From: Hydrogenophilus sp.
GTDB lineage: Bacteria; Pseudomonadota; Gammaproteobacteria; Burkholderiales; Thiobacillaceae
Length of the DNA stretch: 48,512 nucleotides
NCBI GenBank assembly: GCA_020725195.1
Contig: DYFL01000005.1
Location: 1 to 48,512, forward strand
Direction of reading: 5' to 3'
The notes under the pieces are model-generated. The model was not told the origin of the DNA, ran no database searches, and was given only the letters and a program-made list of their open reading frames with translations. This document shows, piece by piece, positions 37,578-46,621 of this stretch. Positions within the stretch are counted from its first letter, which is position 1. Every line of letters begins with the position of its first letter. A program made the position numbers and the translations under genes.

Positions 37578-38610
37578 CGATGATCCTCACTTCCCTTTGC
37601 AGTTCCACGCCCGTCCTCGCCGCCACGGTGCCCTGCACCGTCTCGATCAGCGCCTCGATGTCCGCGGCCGTGGCGCCACCCAGGTTGACGATGAAATTGG
37701 CGTGCTTTTCCGAGACCTGCGCATGGCCCAGGCGCCTGCCCTTGAGCCCGCACTGCTCGATGAGCCGCGCGGCGAAGTCCCCCGGCGGGTTGCGGAAGAC
37801 CGAGCCCGCGTTGGGCAGGCCCAGGGGCTGGCTCGCCACGCGCCGGGCGAGCAGGCGCCGGATCTCCTCGCGGGAGGCCTCGCCGTGGCCGCGCGGCAGG
37901 AGCAGCCAGGCCGCGACGAACCATTCGTGAACAGGGTTTTGACGCGCGTAGCGCTCGTTTGCCCCCTCGCCCGCTTGCGGGAGAGGGTTGGGGAGAGGGC
38001 AAGGGGTGTCCGCATGCTGTTTGCTGATTAATTCCACGTGCCGGTAGCCCACCTCGAACTCCGAGGGCAGGCGCCGGTGCAGCTGTCCGCGCCGGTCCAG
38101 GGTCTGGACCATCGCGACGTATTCCCAGGTCTCGTGGCCGTAGCAGCCGGCGTTCATGGCCAGCGCCCCGCCCAGGGTGCCGGGGATGCCGGCGAGGAAC
38201 TCCGCCCCGACGAGGTCGTGCCGGGCGGCGTAGCGCGCCACCTTCGGCGCCGCCACCCCGGCCTCGGCGTAGAGCACGCCGAACTGCCCCGGATCCTTGT
38301 CTGCCCAGTGCATGCCCTGGCTGCGCTGTTCGATCCGGATGTGGTTCAACGCCCCGTGCAGCAGCACCACGGTGCCGCGCAGGCCGCCGTCGCGCACCAG
38401 GAGGTTGCTGCCCAGGCCGACGAAATGGATCGGCTCGTCCTCGTCCAGGCCCTGGAGGAAGGTCGCGAGGTCCTCGAGGTCCGCCGGCCTGTACACCCGC
38501 TCCGCCTCGCCGCCCGCGCGCCAGCTCACGTGGCGCGCCATGGGCACGCGGTAGGCGAGCTCGCCGCGCAGGCCGCCCGGCAGGTCGAGGACGGAGCCGG
38601 CCGCGCACAT
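37567..38610 (-). CDS. murB: UDP-N-acetylenolpyruvoylglucosamine reductase
   Basis: FAD/NADPH enzyme reducing enolpyruvyl-UDP-GlcNAc to UDP-MurNAc. 347 residues from ATG 38610, which shares a base with the murC stop (TGATG). [45 protein letters not shown] with the catalytic Ser, and the C-terminal [10 protein letters not shown] are all present. Between GYRHVEL and EWFVAAW lies an insertion of about 34 residues containing [17 protein letters not shown], encoded by a palindromic element. The enzyme should remain active, since the insertion is in frame and all key motifs are kept. Confidence 0.96.
   Translation of the reverse strand: MCAAGSVLDLPGGLRGELAYRVPMARHVSWRAGGEAERVYRPADLEDLATFLQGLDEDEPIHFVGLGSNLLVRDGGLRGTVVLLHGALNHIRIEQRSQGMHWADKDPGQFGVLYAEAGVAAPKVARYAARHDLVGAEFLAGIPGTLGGALAMNAGCYGHETWEYVAMVQTLDRRGQLHRRLPSEFEVGYRHVELISKQHADTPCPLPNPLPQAGEGANERYARQNPVHEWFVAAWLLLPRGHGEASREEIRRLLARRVASQPLGLPNAGSVFRNPPGDFAARLIEQCGLKGRRLGHAQVSEKHANFIVNLGGATAADIEALIETVQGTVAARTGVELQREVRIIGDK
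37935..38030. repeat. In-frame palindromic element inside murB
   Basis: Same family as 5037-5099: a GCGCGTAGCGCTC hairpin, CGTTTG, CCCGC-TT-GCGGG, then GAGAGGGTTGGGGAGAGGG. It adds about 34 codons to murB without breaking the frame. The encoded peptide containing [12 protein letters not shown] is what this repeat class commonly yields when translated. This is the murB counterpart of in-gene palindromic elements such as those of Rickettsia. Confidence 0.75.
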
Positions 38611-40007
38611 CACTTCGCTTCCTCCTGCGCGGCGACCCTGGCGGGCACCTGGCCGATGGAGCCCGCGCCCATGGTCAGCACCACGTCGCCGTCCCGGACG
38701 AAGTCGGCGATGGCCTGGGGCAGCTCCGCCGCGTCGGCGACGAACACGGGCTCCACGCGGCCGGCCACGCGCACCGCGCGGGCGAGGCTGCGGCCGTCGG
38801 CCGCGACGATGGGGGCCTCGCCCGCGGCGTAGACCTCGGTGAGCAGCAGCGCGTCGGCCTGGGACAGGACGTGGACGAAGTCCTCGAAGAGGTCGCGCGT
38901 GCGGCTGTAGCGGTGCGGCTGGAAGGCGAGCACCAGGCGCCGGTCCGGGAAGGCGCCGCGCGCGGCGGCGAGGGTGGCCGCCATCTCGGCGGGGTGGTGG
39001 CCGTAGTCGTCCACGAGGTCGAAGCGCCGCCCGTCCGCGAGCGCGACCTCGCCGTAGCGCTGGAAGCGCCGGCCCACGCCGCTGAAGCCCGCCAAGGCCT
39101 TCTGCACGGCGGCGTCCTCGATGTTGAGCTCCCAGGCCACGGCGATCGCGGCCAGGGCGTTGAGCACGTTGTGCAGGCCCGGGGTGTTGAGGCTGATGGC
39201 GATGGGCGAGCGCTCGCCGTTCCTGAGCGCGGTGAAGTGCATGCGGCCGCCGCGGGCCTCGATGTCCACGGCCTGGATGCTGCAGTCCTCGGTGGTGCCG
39301 TAGGTCATCACGGGCTTCTCGATGCGCGGCAGCAGCGCGCGCACCACGGGGTCGTCCGCGCACAGCACCGCCATGCCCCAGAAGGGCAGGCGGTGGACGA
39401 AGTCGACGAAGGCGTCCTTGAGCCGCCCGAAGTCGTGGCCGTAGGTGTCCATGTGGTCGGCGTCGATGTTGGTGACCACCGAGATCACGGGGTTCAGGAG
39501 CAGGAAGGAGGCGTCCGACTCGTCCGCCTCCGCCACCAGGTATTCGCCCTGCCCCAGCCTGGCGTTGGCGTCGGCGGCGAGCAGCTTGCCGCCGATGACG
39601 AAGGTGGGGTCGAGCCCCGCCTCGGAGAGCACGCTGGCGATGAGGCTCGTGGTGGTGGTCTTGCCGTGGGTGCCGGCCACCGCGATGCCCTGCTTGAAGC
39701 GCATGAGCTCGGCCAGCATCATCGCCCGCGCCACCACCGGGATGTGGGCGGCGCGCGCGGCCTGCACCTCCGGGTTGTCCTCGCGCACCGCGGTGGAGGC
39801 GACCAGGACGTCGGCGCCCTGGAGGTTCCCGGCCTCATGGCCGCGGAAGACCTGCGCCCCCATCGCCTCGAGGCGCCGGGTGACGGCGGTGTCGGAGAGG
39901 TCGCTGCCCGAGACCGCATAGCCCAGGTTGAGCAGCACCTCGGCGATGCCGCTCATGCCGGCGCCGCCGATGCCGACGAAGTGGACGTGGCGGACCTTGT
40001 GTTTCAT
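38610..40007 (-). CDS. murC: UDP-N-acetylmuramate-L-alanine ligase
   Basis: Adds L-Ala to UDP-MurNAc. 465 residues. The N-terminal Rossmann part [20 protein letters not shown], the ATP loop [12 protein letters not shown], and the third-domain motif [10 protein letters not shown] are typical. Start ATG 40007 is separated from murG by a 118-base gap filled by a heptamer hairpin, whereas the murG stop still carries an overlapping ATGA (start at 40129), suggesting that the murC start once overlapped murG. Confidence 0.98.
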   Translation of the reverse strand: MKHKVRHVHFVGIGGAGMSGIAEVLLNLGYAVSGSDLSDTAVTRRLEAMGAQVFRGHEAGNLQGADVLVASTAVREDNPEVQAARAAHIPVVARAMMLAELMRFKQGIAVAGTHGKTTTTSLIASVLSEAGLDPTFVIGGKLLAADANARLGQGEYLVAEADESDASFLLLNPVISVVTNIDADHMDTYGHDFGRLKDAFVDFVHRLPFWGMAVLCADDPVVRALLPRIEKPVMTYGTTEDCSIQAVDIEARGGRMHFTALRNGERSPIAISLNTPGLHNVLNALAAIAVAWELNIEDAAVQKALAGFSGVGRRFQRYGEVALADGRRFDLVDDYGHHPAEMAATLAAARGAFPDRRLVLAFQPHRYSRTRDLFEDFVHVLSQADALLLTEVYAAGEAPIVAADGRSLARAVRVAGRVEPVFVADAAELPQAIADFVRDGDVVLTMGAGSIGQVPARVAAQEEAK

Positions 40008-40029
40008 CGCTGCGCTCCGCTGCTCAGGA

Positions 40030-40120
40030 GTGAAAAGTTGAAAGTGAAAAGTGAAAAGGCCGGTTGCTTGCCGTCCGCGCTCTTCACTTCTCTTTTCCCT
40101 TTTCTCTTTTCCCTTTTCAC
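40030..40120. repeat. Heptamer hairpin (GTGAAAA) between murG and murC
   Basis: Left arm GTGAAAA, GTTGAAA, GTGAAAA, GTGAAAA (40030-40058); right arm CTTTTCC/TTTTCAC units (about 40081-40120). It is A/T-rich against a GC-rich background. Read through on the minus strand it stays open as a lysine-rich 41-codon frame from 40129, which I regard as accidental. Confidence 0.85.
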
Positions 40121-40125
40121 TGCCT

Positions 40126-41244
40126 TCATCCCGCCAACTCCTTCACCACTTCGGCCACCCGGGCCGTGGCCTCGGGCTTGGCCAGCGCGCGCGCCTTCAC
40201 GGCCCGGGCCGTGAGCTCCTCGCGGTTCAATCCCGAGAGCCACTGGGCCAGGCCCTCGGGCGTGAGGCCCGCCTGGGGCATGAGCCAGGCCGCGCCCGCC
40301 TCGGTGAGGAAGCGTGCGTTCTCGGTCTGGTGGTCGTCCACCGCATGCGGATAGGGCACGAAGGCCGCGGCCGCGCCGGCGGCCGCCACCTCGGCGACGG
40401 TGAGCGCGCCGGCGCGACAGAGCACGACGTCGGCCCAGGCATAGGCCTCCGCCATGTCGGCGATGAAGTCCAGGCACTCGGCCGCCACGCCGGCCGCCGC
40501 GTAGTGGTCCCTGAGCTGCGCGAGGTGCCCGGCGCCGGCCTGGTGGCGCACCTCGGGGCGGGCCTCGGCCGGCAGCAGCGCCAGCGCCCTGGGCACCGCG
40601 TCGTTGAGCGCCGCCGCGCCCAGGCTGCCGCCCACCACCAGCAGGCGCAGCCGCCCCCAGCGCCCGGCCAGGCGCTGCACCGGGTCGGGCAGGGCGGCGA
40701 TCTCGGGGCGCACGGGGTTGCCCACCCATTCGGTCTTCACGTTCAGGCAGGGCAGCGGGCGGTCCTTCATGCCCTTCAGGGTATTGCCGTGCGCGAAGGC
40801 GGCGGGCAGGCCCAGGAGCACCCGCTCGGCCAGGCAGGCGAGGATGCGGTTGGTCAGCCCGGCCACCGAGTTCTGCTCGTGGATGACCAGGGGCTTGCCC
40901 AGGAGCGCGGCCATCATGCCGCCCGGGAAGGCGGCATAGCCGCCCAGGCCCAGGACCACGTCGGGACGCACCCGGAAGATGGCCCGCGCGGCCTGCCAGA
41001 AGGCGGCGAGGAGCCGCAGCGGCAGCAGGGCGAGGCGCAGCGGCCCCTTGCCGCGCACCCCGCCGAAGCTCAGCCAGGCCATCTCGATGCCCTGCTCCGG
41101 CACCAGCCGCGCCTCCATGCCGGCGCGGGTGCCGAGCCAGACCACGCGCCAGCCCTCGGCGCGCAGGGCCTCGGCCACCGCCAGGGCGGGCATGACGTGG
41201 CCGCCGGTGCCGCCGGCCATGACGAGGCAGGTTCGGGGGGTCAT
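40126..41244 (-). CDS. murG: Lipid II synthase MurG (GlcNAc transferase)
   Basis: Peripheral inner-membrane glycosyltransferase adding GlcNAc to lipid I. 372 residues. The N-terminal [17 protein letters not shown], the [12 protein letters not shown] segment, [13 protein letters not shown] and the C-terminal [15 protein letters not shown] are diagnostic. Its start lies 133 bases after ftsW, across an inserted element, although an ATG still overlaps the ftsW stop at 41381. Confidence 0.98.
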   Translation of the reverse strand: MTPRTCLVMAGGTGGHVMPALAVAEALRAEGWRVVWLGTRAGMEARLVPEQGIEMAWLSFGGVRGKGPLRLALLPLRLLAAFWQAARAIFRVRPDVVLGLGGYAAFPGGMMAALLGKPLVIHEQNSVAGLTNRILACLAERVLLGLPAAFAHGNTLKGMKDRPLPCLNVKTEWVGNPVRPEIAALPDPVQRLAGRWGRLRLLVVGGSLGAAALNDAVPRALALLPAEARPEVRHQAGAGHLAQLRDHYAAAGVAAECLDFIADMAEAYAWADVVLCRAGALTVAEVAAAGAAAAFVPYPHAVDDHQTENARFLTEAGAAWLMPQAGLTPEGLAQWLSGLNREELTARAVKARALAKPEATARVAEVVKELAG

Positions 41245-41276
41245 TGGGCAAACCTCTCGGCTGCGACGGGCCGATT

Positions 41277-41330
41277 TTGGCTCCGGCCGCTTCGCTCAGC
41301 TTCGGCGTTGCCGAAGTCAGCCTGCGCCGA
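41277..41330. repeat. 54-base structured repeat, copy A (ftsW-murG gap)
   Basis: Begins TTGGCTCCGGCCGCTT and ends TCAGCCTGCGCCGA around a CTTCGGC-GTT-GCCGAAG hairpin. Copy B inside murD (43443-43496) has the same ends and length but a different central stem. The outer parts GCCGATTTTGGC and GCCGAAATCGGC also pair, giving a longer fold. The rest of the 41245-41377 gap shows no gene. Confidence 0.75.
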
Positions 41331-41377
41331 AATCGGCTGCCCATGGCTCCTGGAAACGATGTGCCGGACGGACGGGC

Positions 41378-42508
41378 TCATAGGGCCTTTTTCCCCCTCA
41401 TGAGCAGCCGATTTTCAAAATCCACCCTGACCAGGATGGCGAGCGCGATGCAGTTGGCCACGATGCCGGAGCCGCCGTAGCTCATGAGCGGCAGGGTCAG
41501 GCCCTTGGTGGGCAGCAGGCCCATGTTCACGCCCATGTTGATGAAGCCCTGCACCCCCAGCCACACGCCCACGCCCTGGGCCACCAGGGCGGCGTAGTTG
41601 CGGCCCAGGAGCGCGGCCTGCCAGCCGATGGAGAAGGCGCGCCAGGTGATCCAGGCGAAGAGCCCCACCACGGCCATGACCCCGAGGAAGCCGAGCTCCT
41701 CGGCGATGACCGCGAGCAGGAAGTCGGTGTAGGCCTCGGGCAGGTAGAAGAGCTTTTCCACGCTGTCGCCCAGGCCCACCCCCGTGAACTCGCCGCGGCC
41801 GAAGGCGATGAGCGAGTGGGAGAGCTGGTAGCCCTTGCCCAGGGGGTCGGCCCAGGGGTCCATGAAGCCGATCACCCGCTGCAGCCGGTAGGGAGACAGT
41901 GCGATGAGCGCCACGAAGCCCGCGCCCAGCATGACGATCAGCCCCGCGAAGAGCCGCCAGTTGAGGCCGCCCAGGAAGAGGATGGCGAGCGCGATGGCCA
42001 CGATCACGGCGAAGGCCCCGAAGTCCGGCTCCATCAGCAGCAGGGCGCCGATGCCCAGCATGACCAGGAACATGGGCAGGAAGCCCTTGCGCAGGTTGTC
42101 CATGAAGGCCGCCTTGCGCACCGTGTAGTCGGCGGCGTAGAGGATGGCGAAGAGCTTCATGAGCTCCGAGGGCTGGAAGTTGCCCAGGGGCCCGAGGGGG
42201 ATCCAGCGCCGGCTGCCGTTGACCTCCTTGCCGACGTGGGGCAGCAGCACCAGCACCAGCAAGACGGCGCCGGCGAGGAAGAGGTAGGGCGAGAGCCTCT
42301 GCCAGAGGGCGGTGGGGACCTGGAAGGCCGCGTAGGCGGCGGACAGGGCCACCACCAGGTACATGGCGTGGCGGAGCAGGTAGAAGCTCGCCTGGCCGTT
42401 GGCGCTCTTCGCCTCGGCCACGGCGATGGAGGCCGAGTAGACCATCACCAGCCCCAGCCCGAGCAGGGCAAGCACGGCCCAGAGCAGGGCGGGGTCGTAG
42501 GCCGTCAT
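41378..42508 (-). CDS. ftsW: Peptidoglycan glycosyltransferase FtsW
   Basis: SEDS-family divisome polymerase with about ten membrane segments; 376 residues from ATG 42508 ([10 protein letters not shown]). [42 protein letters not shown] and [11 protein letters not shown] are the family signatures. A GTG at 42541, overlapping the murD 3' end and preceded by a run of seven G, would add 11 residues and is a real alternative start. The stop overlaps an ATG at 41381 that may be the lost murG start. Confidence 0.96.
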   Translation of the reverse strand: MTAYDPALLWAVLALLGLGLVMVYSASIAVAEAKSANGQASFYLLRHAMYLVVALSAAYAAFQVPTALWQRLSPYLFLAGAVLLVLVLLPHVGKEVNGSRRWIPLGPLGNFQPSELMKLFAILYAADYTVRKAAFMDNLRKGFLPMFLVMLGIGALLLMEPDFGAFAVIVAIALAILFLGGLNWRLFAGLIVMLGAGFVALIALSPYRLQRVIGFMDPWADPLGKGYQLSHSLIAFGRGEFTGVGLGDSVEKLFYLPEAYTDFLLAVIAEELGFLGVMAVVGLFAWITWRAFSIGWQAALLGRNYAALVAQGVGVWLGVQGFINMGVNMGLLPTKGLTLPLMSYGGSGIVANCIALAILVRVDFENRLLMRGKKAL

Positions 42509-42530
42509 GGCGCTGCGCTTGAGGGCGGGG

Positions 42531-44015
42531 CTATCGAACACCGGCCCCCCCCTGCGCCTCGGCCAGGGCGCGCACCGCGGCGACGAAGACCTCGGCCCGG
42601 TGCACGTAGTTGCGGAACATGTCGAAGCTCGCGCAGGCGGGCGAGAGCAGCACGGCGTCGCCCGCCCGCGCCTGGGCATGGGCCAGGCGCACGGCCTCCT
42701 CCAGGCTCGCGGCGCGGTGCACGGGCACGGCGCCGGCGACGGCCGCCTCGATGAGCGGGGCGTCGCGGCCGATCAGCACCACGGCGCGGGCGTGCCGCAC
42801 GGCATGGTTGAGCGGCGAGAAGTCCTGGCCCTTGCCGTCGCCGCCGGCGATCAGCACCACCGGGCAGGCGAAGCCGTGCAGCGCCGCCACGGTGGCGCCC
42901 ACGTTGGTGCCCTTGGAGTCGTCGTAGTAGGTCACGCCCTCGACCGTGGCGACCTTCTCGACCCGGTGGGGCAGGCCCTTGAAGGTCCTGAGGCCCTGGA
43001 TCAGCGGCTCGTAGGGCAGGCCGATGGCGCGACACAGGGCCAGCGCGGCCAGGGCGTTGGCCGCGTTGTGCAGGCCGGCGAGGGTCAGTTCGTCCACCGG
43101 CAGCAGGCGTTCGTTGCCCTCTGCCAGCCACTTGCGGCTGCCCTCTTCGAGCAGGCCCCAATGGCCGAAGCCGGCCGGCGCATCCAGGCCGAAGGTGTAG
43201 GCCCGATGGCCGTGGCGCTGCATGGCCATGACCAGGGGGTCGTCGCGGTTGAGCACCTGCACGCCGTGGCCGGCGAAGATGCGCGCCTTGGCCGCCGCGT
43301 ACTCGGCCATTCCGGCGTAGCGGTCCATGTGGTCCTCGGAGAGGTTGAGCACCGTGGCCGCCTCCGGCGTCAGGCTCGTGGTCGTCTCCAGCTGGAAGCT
43401 GGAGAGCTCCAGGACGTAGACCTCCGGGGCCTCGGCCTCGAATTGGCTCCAGCCGCTTTGCTTAACGCCGGCTGCGCCGGCATTAGCCTGCGCCGATACT
43501 CGCCCTTGGGGCTCGTATTCCGTGAGGGCGTCCAGCACGGGCAGGCCGATGTTGCCGGCCATCACCGTCTTCAGGCCCGCCGTGCGGCAGAGGTGGGCGG
43601 CGAGGCTGGTCACCGTGCTCTTGCCGTTGGAGCCGGTGATGGCCAGGACCTTGGCCCGGCTGCGGGCCAGCGCCCGGGCGAAGAGCTCGACGTCGCCCAC
43701 CACCGGCTTGCCGGCCTGCAGGGCCGCCCGGATCTCGGGCGTGGCCACGGGCACGCCGGGGCTCGCGACGATGAGCTCGGCCCAGTCGAAGTCCGCCGCC
43801 CGGAAGCCGCCCAGGCGGAGCGCCACCCCGGGGTGGGCCTCGCGCAGACGCGCGGCGTGCGGCGGCTCGGCGCGGCTGTCGGTGGCGCGTACCTCGGCGC
43901 CCTGGGCGAGCAGCCAGCGCACGCAGGACAGCCCGGTGTCGCCGAGTCCGACGACCAGGGCCTTGCGGCCCTGGAGTGAGGCGTGGGGCGTGAGGGGTGA
44001 GGAGGGTATCGTCAT
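42531..44015 (-). CDS. murD: UDP-N-acetylmuramoyl-L-alanine-D-glutamate ligase
   Basis: Adds D-Glu to UDP-MurNAc-L-Ala. 494 residues, about 25 longer than usual. [13 protein letters not shown], the ATP loop [13 protein letters not shown], the [10 protein letters not shown] segment and the C-terminal [11 protein letters not shown] are typical. Between [11 protein letters not shown] and [16 protein letters not shown] lies an extra segment including [14 protein letters not shown], encoded by a structured repeat (copy B). The start at 44015 overlaps the stop of the fossil mraY 3' end (ATGA). Confidence 0.97.
   Translation of the reverse strand: MTIPSSPLTPHASLQGRKALVVGLGDTGLSCVRWLLAQGAEVRATDSRAEPPHAARLREAHPGVALRLGGFRAADFDWAELIVASPGVPVATPEIRAALQAGKPVVGDVELFARALARSRAKVLAITGSNGKSTVTSLAAHLCRTAGLKTVMAGNIGLPVLDALTEYEPQGRVSAQANAGAAGVKQSGWSQFEAEAPEVYVLELSSFQLETTTSLTPEAATVLNLSEDHMDRYAGMAEYAAAKARIFAGHGVQVLNRDDPLVMAMQRHGHRAYTFGLDAPAGFGHWGLLEEGSRKWLAEGNERLLPVDELTLAGLHNAANALAALALCRAIGLPYEPLIQGLRTFKGLPHRVEKVATVEGVTYYDDSKGTNVGATVAALHGFACPVVLIAGGDGKGQDFSPLNHAVRHARAVVLIGRDAPLIEAAVAGAVPVHRAASLEEAVRLAHAQARAGDAVLLSPACASFDMFRNYVHRAEVFVAAVRALAEAQGGAGVR
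43443..43496. repeat. 54-base structured repeat, copy B (in frame inside murD)
   Basis: Begins TTGGCTCCAGCCGCTT and ends TTAGCCTGCGCCGA around GCCGGC-TGC-GCCGGC. Compared with copy A the flanks are nearly identical, while two stem base pairs have changed on both sides (TT:AA to GC:GC), keeping the hairpin. It adds about 18-24 codons between the ATP-binding loop and the VYVLELSS strand of murD. Confidence 0.75.
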
Positions 44016-44074
44016 CGCAGCTTCAGCGTCGACAAGCCGATGAGCACCAGCACCATGGAGATGATCCAGAAGCG
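44012..44074 (-). pseudogene. Fossil 3' end of mraY upstream of murD
   Basis: The minus strand reads [20 protein letters not shown] followed by TGA, which overlaps the murD ATG. The working mraY ends [20 protein letters not shown]. One residue differs, while several of the 63 bases differ, nearly all silently. The fossil keeps the ATGA junction expected for an undisturbed dcw cluster, so it is probably the ancestral mraY terminus, cut off by the 115-base insertion at 44075-44189. Confidence 0.8.
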
Positions 44075-44164
44075 GCCGGTTTCCGGGTTTTGTCTGCGGC
44101 CAACGGCCATGGGCGCGTCGGCGCGACGGCCTGCGCCGTCGGCCCCCGGCCGTTACCCTGCGAC

Positions 44165-44269
44165 GAAATCAAGCCGTAGTTCGCCATGGTTACCTCAGCT
44201 TCAGGGTGGAGAGCCCGATGAGCACGAGCATCATGGAGATGATCCAGAAGCGAACTACGACTTGATTTT
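44165..44269. repeat. Inverted repeat spanning the mraY 3' end
   Basis: Positions 44165-44184 are an inverted copy of 44250-44269 (18 of 20 bases complementary). The right arm is mraY coding sequence just before the duplicated C-terminal segment, and the left arm lies in the inserted gap, so the mraY 3' end sits in the loop of a quasi-palindrome. The remaining insert (44075-44164) contains further palindromes such as GACGGC-CTGC-GCCGTC. Confidence 0.75.
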
Positions 44270-45275
44270 CCTTCCAGCCCTTGAGCTCGTAGTGGTGGTG
44301 CAGCGGCGCCATGAGGAAGATGCGCTTGCCCCGGAGCTTGTAGGAGCCCACCTGCAGCATCACCGAGATGGTCTCCATGACGAAGACCCCGCCCATGATG
44401 AAGAGCACGATCTCCTGGCGCACGATCACCGCCACCACGCCGAGGGCCGCGCCCAGGGCCAGGGCGCCGACGTCGCCCATGAAGACCTCCGCCGGGTAGG
44501 CGTTGAACCAGAGGAAGGCGAGCCCGGCGCCGATCAGGGCGCTGCAGAAGACCGCCAGCTCGCCCGCGCCGGGGATGTGGGGCACGCCCAGGTACTTGGC
44601 GAACACGGCATGTCCCGCCGCGTAGGCGAAGATGGCCAGGGCCCCGGCCACCATCACCGTGGGCATGATGGCCAGGCCGTCGGCGCCGTCGGTGAGGTTC
44701 ACCGCGTTGCTCGAGCCGACGATGACGAAGTAGCTGAGCAGCACGAAGCCCGCCGCCCCCAGGGGAATGACCACGTCCTTGAAGAAGGGCACGATGAGCT
44801 CGGTCTGGGCCGGCAGCTGTGCCGACCAGGCGAGCCAGGAGGAGACCGCGGCGGCGATGAGCGACTGCCAGAAGTACTTCCACCGGGCGGGAAGCCCCTT
44901 GGGGTTGCGGTGCACCACCTTGCGCCAGTCGTCCACCCAGCCGATGGCGCCGAAGCCCAGCAGGGTGAGCAGGGCGACCCAGACGTAGGGGTTGGCGAGG
45001 TCCGCCCAGAGCAGGGTGGTGACGGCCACCGCGGTGAGGATCAGCGCGCCGCCCATGGTCGGCGTGCCGGCCTTGACCAGGTGGGTCTGCGGCCCGTCGT
45101 CGCGCACCGCCTGGCCGATCTTGTACTGGGTCAGCTTGCGGATCATGGCCGGCCCTACGAAGAAGGAGATGACGAGCGCGGTGAGCACCGCCAGCACCGA
45201 GCGCAGGGTGATGTAGCCGAAGACGTTGAAGGCGCGGATGTCTTGGCCGAGCCACTGGGCCAGGGTCAGGAGCAT
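44190..45275 (-). CDS. mraY: Phospho-N-acetylmuramoyl-pentapeptide transferase
   Basis: Polytopic inner-membrane enzyme making lipid I from UDP-MurNAc-pentapeptide and undecaprenyl phosphate. 361 residues. [44 protein letters not shown] and [12 protein letters not shown] are the signature loops. It overlaps murF by ten bases at its start. Its 3' end is duplicated: the present stop TAA is followed by an insert and then an older copy of its last 20 codons abutting murD. Confidence 0.98.
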   Translation of the reverse strand: MLLTLAQWLGQDIRAFNVFGYITLRSVLAVLTALVISFFVGPAMIRKLTQYKIGQAVRDDGPQTHLVKAGTPTMGGALILTAVAVTTLLWADLANPYVWVALLTLLGFGAIGWVDDWRKVVHRNPKGLPARWKYFWQSLIAAAVSSWLAWSAQLPAQTELIVPFFKDVVIPLGAAGFVLLSYFVIVGSSNAVNLTDGADGLAIMPTVMVAGALAIFAYAAGHAVFAKYLGVPHIPGAGELAVFCSALIGAGLAFLWFNAYPAEVFMGDVGALALGAALGVVAVIVRQEIVLFIMGGVFVMETISVMLQVGSYKLRGKRIFLMAPLHHHYELKGWKENQVVVRFWIISMMLVLIGLSTLKLR

Positions 45276-46621
45276 AGCTTGGCCTCCGCGAAGCTCTGCA
45301 CCACCCTCTCCATCTGCATGAAGCGCGAACCCTTGACCAGCACCGTGACCCCGGGCGCCAGGGCGTTCTCCACCTCCGCGAGCAGCTCCTCGATGCGCTC
45401 GAAGTGCATGCCGCCCGCGCCGAAGCCCCGCACCGCATGGACGGAGAGCTCGCCCAGGGCGAGGAGCCGGTCGATGCCGGCGGCGCGCGCCTTTTCGCCG
45501 ATCTCGCGGTGCATCGCCTCCGCCCCCGGGCCGAGCTCGCCCATGTCGCCCAGCACCAGGAGCCTCTGGCCCTGCTGCGCGGCGAGCACCTGGATGGCGG
45601 CGGCGACGGAGTCGGGATTGGCGTTGTAGGTGTCGTCGATGAGCTGCGCGCCGAGGATGCAGGCGTGGCGCTCGAGCCGGCCCTTCACCCCCGCATAGGC
45701 GGCGAGCCCCCGGGCGACGGCCCCGGGCGTGGCGCCCAGGGCGAGGGCGGCGGCCGCCGCGGCCGCCGCGTTGCGCACGTTGTGCAGGCCGGGCGCATGG
45801 AGCCGGGTCTCGATCCGGCCCGCCGGGGTGTGCAGCACGAGCTCCGCGCCGTACTCCAGTGCCCGGTGCTCGACGCGCACCTCCGCGTCCTGCGCCAGGC
45901 CGAAGCCGACGATGCGCCGCCCCCGGTTCATCTCGCGCCAGAGGCCGGCATGCGGGTCGTCGGCGTTGACGAGCGCCACCCCGCCCTCGCGCAGCCCGCC
46001 GAAGATCTCGCCCTTGGCGCGGGCCACCGCCTCGACGCTCGCCAGACCCTCCAGATGGGCGCGCTGGGCGTTGTTGACCAGGGCGGCGTCGGGCCGGGCG
46101 AGGCCGGTGAGGTAGGTGAGCTCGCCCGGGTGGTTCATGCCCATCTCGATCACGGCGTAGCGGTGCGCAGGCGTGAGGCGCAGCAGCATCAGCGGCACGC
46201 CGATGTCGTTGTTGAGGTTGCCCTCGGTGGCGAGCACCGCCGCCTCCCCGGCCTCGGCCCTGAGGATGGCGGCGGTCATCTCCTTCACCGTGGTCTTGCC
46301 GTTGCTGCCGGTGACGGCGACGAGCTTCGCCGCCTGCCGCCCGCGGTGCCAGGCGGCGAGCCGTCCCAGGGCGAGCCGGGTGTCCGGCACCACGAGGGCC
46401 GGGGCGAGGTCGAGGCCGGCGTCCGCCTGCACCATCACCGCCGCGGCGCCTTCCTCGAGCGCCTGCGCGGCGAAGACGTGGCCGTCGTAGCGCGGGCCGC
46501 GCAGGGCCACGAACAGCGCGCCCTTGGGCAGGCGGCGCGTGTCGGTGGACACCGCGGTGAATTCGATGTCCGGGCCTGCGGCGGTGGCGCCGAGGGCCTG
46601 GGCGACTTCATGTAGCCGCAT
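45266..46621 (-). CDS. murF: UDP-N-acetylmuramoyl-tripeptide-D-alanyl-D-alanine ligase
   Basis: Adds D-Ala-D-Ala to the UDP-MurNAc-tripeptide. 451 residues from ATG 46621 ([13 protein letters not shown]), within the murE 3' end (14-base overlap). An in-frame Met further upstream lies fully inside murE and adds non-homologous sequence. The ATP loop [24 protein letters not shown] and [10 protein letters not shown] are typical. Overlaps mraY downstream. Confidence 0.98.
   Translation of the reverse strand: MRLHEVAQALGATAAGPDIEFTAVSTDTRRLPKGALFVALRGPRYDGHVFAAQALEEGAAAVMVQADAGLDLAPALVVPDTRLALGRLAAWHRGRQAAKLVAVTGSNGKTTVKEMTAAILRAEAGEAAVLATEGNLNNDIGVPLMLLRLTPAHRYAVIEMGMNHPGELTYLTGLARPDAALVNNAQRAHLEGLASVEAVARAKGEIFGGLREGGVALVNADDPHAGLWREMNRGRRIVGFGLAQDAEVRVEHRALEYGAELVLHTPAGRIETRLHAPGLHNVRNAAAAAAAALALGATPGAVARGLAAYAGVKGRLERHACILGAQLIDDTYNANPDSVAAAIQVLAAQQGQRLLVLGDMGELGPGAEAMHREIGEKARAAGIDRLLALGELSVHAVRGFGAGGMHFERIEELLAEVENALAPGVTVLVKGSRFMQMERVVQSFAEAKLCS

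Noticed and set aside
40004-40129. Small lysine-rich open frame starting at the ATG that overlaps the murG stop
   Set aside because: It is the heptamer hairpin read in translation. The ATG may be a relic of the murC start, but the peptide has no protein-like conservation that I can see.
44023-44187. Small frame between mraY and murD beginning MANYGLISSQ
   Set aside because: It reads through the inverted mraY copy, palindromes and the fossil mraY end in the wrong frame, so it is a by-product of the insertion.
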